Shown here in pieces: positions 63,699 through 64,000 of a stretch of DNA of 64,000 nt. The first letter of the stretch is position 1. Every line of letters starts with the position of its first letter. The notes beneath the pieces were generated by a model. That model worked only from the letters and a program-made list of their open reading frames with translations, was not told where the DNA came from and did not search any database. The DNA is from Cyanobacterium sp. Dongsha4. GTDB lineage: Bacteria > Cyanobacteriota > Cyanobacteriia > Cyanobacteriales > Cyanobacteriaceae. Location: positions 1,501,326 through 1,565,325 of the forward strand of contig NZ_CP084098.1 in the NCBI RefSeq assembly GCF_036345015.1, written 5' to 3'. A program made the translations under genes and the position numbers.

Positions 63699-64000
63699 TT
63701 AATTTTGATTATTGTCTAACTCAATAATACCCTTTAATTTAGCTTGTTCAGGTGCATCACTCCAAGTACCAACAGGGCGCTTAAAAGGATTATTCAAACC
63801 ATTAATTACCCCAAAATTTTCCCCTCCTTGTTGAGGATTATTATTTGGTTCACCTTTAGCCCAATTGAGATAGTTAGAAGTTTCTCCACTAATCCATATA
63901 AATTCACCTTCCACGGCTTGATCATTAATTCCAATCCATAAAAAGTTAGTTTCTGGAGTGATGAAAGTTTTTGTGAGCCATTGATTTTCTTTTTCATCAT
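63699..64000 (-). CDS. C-type lectin-like domain protein (C-terminal part, runs off window)
   Basis: The minus-strand frame is open from the window edge to a stop at 63699-63701. It reads NFLWIGINDQAVEGEFIWIS, then SNYLNWAKGEPNNNP, then a Trp-containing end (GTWSDAPEQAKLKGIIEL). This is the C-type lectin fold (WIGxND, W-x-NWxxGEPNN). In cyanobacteria such domains occur in secreted or surface proteins. The first part is missing. Confidence 0.82.
   Translation of the reverse strand, partial: DEKENQWLTKTFITPETNFLWIGINDQAVEGEFIWISGETSNYLNWAKGEPNNNPQQGGENFGVINGLNNPFKRPVGTWSDAPEQAKLKGIIELDNNQN

Noticed and set aside
63806-64000. 64-codon ORF at the right edge
   Set aside because: The frame with the C-type lectin signature is a different minus-strand frame covering the same bases.

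Overview
The window is chromosomal DNA from a low-GC, phycobilisome-containing cyanobacterium, probably a unicellular Cyanobacterium/Geminocystis-type organism. The evidence is the very frequent HIP1 octamer (GCGATCGC), a CpcG rod-core linker, a complete low-CO2 NDH-1 module (ndhF3-ndhD3-cupA-cupS), Ycf46, an isolated urtC, and D27-like, DUF3285 and DUF3611 proteins. The genus is an inference.

Layout. 1-3.1 kb: 5' part of mutS and a Type II-like restriction-modification pair. 3.2-15 kb: a 1940-residue hybrid sensor kinase, a D27-like carotenoid isomerase relative, murJ, trmL, and a second hybrid kinase whose GAF domain carries both cysteines expected of a DXCF-type cyanobacteriochrome. 15.2-18.3 kb: phosphoesterase, trmB, a DUF3611 protein and tadA. 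18.5-25.5 kb: the CO2-uptake locus, with an NdhR/CcmR-like LysR regulator ahead of ndhF3-ndhD3-cupA-cupS. 25.6-40 kb: bioA, a repeat-dense stretch with an IS982-type MITE, an hsp70-scpB-metalloprotease-like cluster, larB, a GT9 glycosyltransferase, a second MITE, urtC, three chemotaxis-type genes without kinase or receptor, and ycf46 bracketed by a 33-bp inverted repeat. 40-45 kb: ppc, purF and tRNA-Arg(ACG). 56-64 kb: a DUF2330 protein, an RnfD/NqrB-like membrane protein, cpcG, a degenerate REC-GGDEF protein, leuC, a complementary pair of bacterioferritins and a partial C-type lectin.

The striking region is 45,270-56,133, a decayed Type V-K CRISPR-associated transposon (CAST) next to tRNA-Arg(ACG). 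On the minus strand it has tnsB (two nonsense codons, a lost 3' half, and the first catalytic Asp changed to Asn), tnsC (5' end lost in the same deletion), tniQ (frameshifted by a 25-bp palindromic insertion) and cas12k (split by an intact IS982-family element with a 6-bp target duplication, plus one TGA codon). A MerR-type CvkR-like regulator lies divergent to cas12k and leads a plus-strand cargo of a BcgI-like nuclease-methyltransferase, its specificity subunit and an AlbA_2/ATPase protein.

There is no CRISPR array. The region behind cas12k instead encodes what looks like a naturally fused single guide RNA: a tracrRNA running through a perfect 7-bp, 3-nt-loop hairpin into a terminal repeat remnant (GAAAG) and an 18-nt spacer shaped like the 3' end of a tRNA. 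The corresponding site in the adjacent tRNA-Arg follows a GTT PAM, and the transposon end begins 63 bp beyond that PAM. The protein genes are dead but the guide locus looks intact, which makes it the best candidate here for something new.
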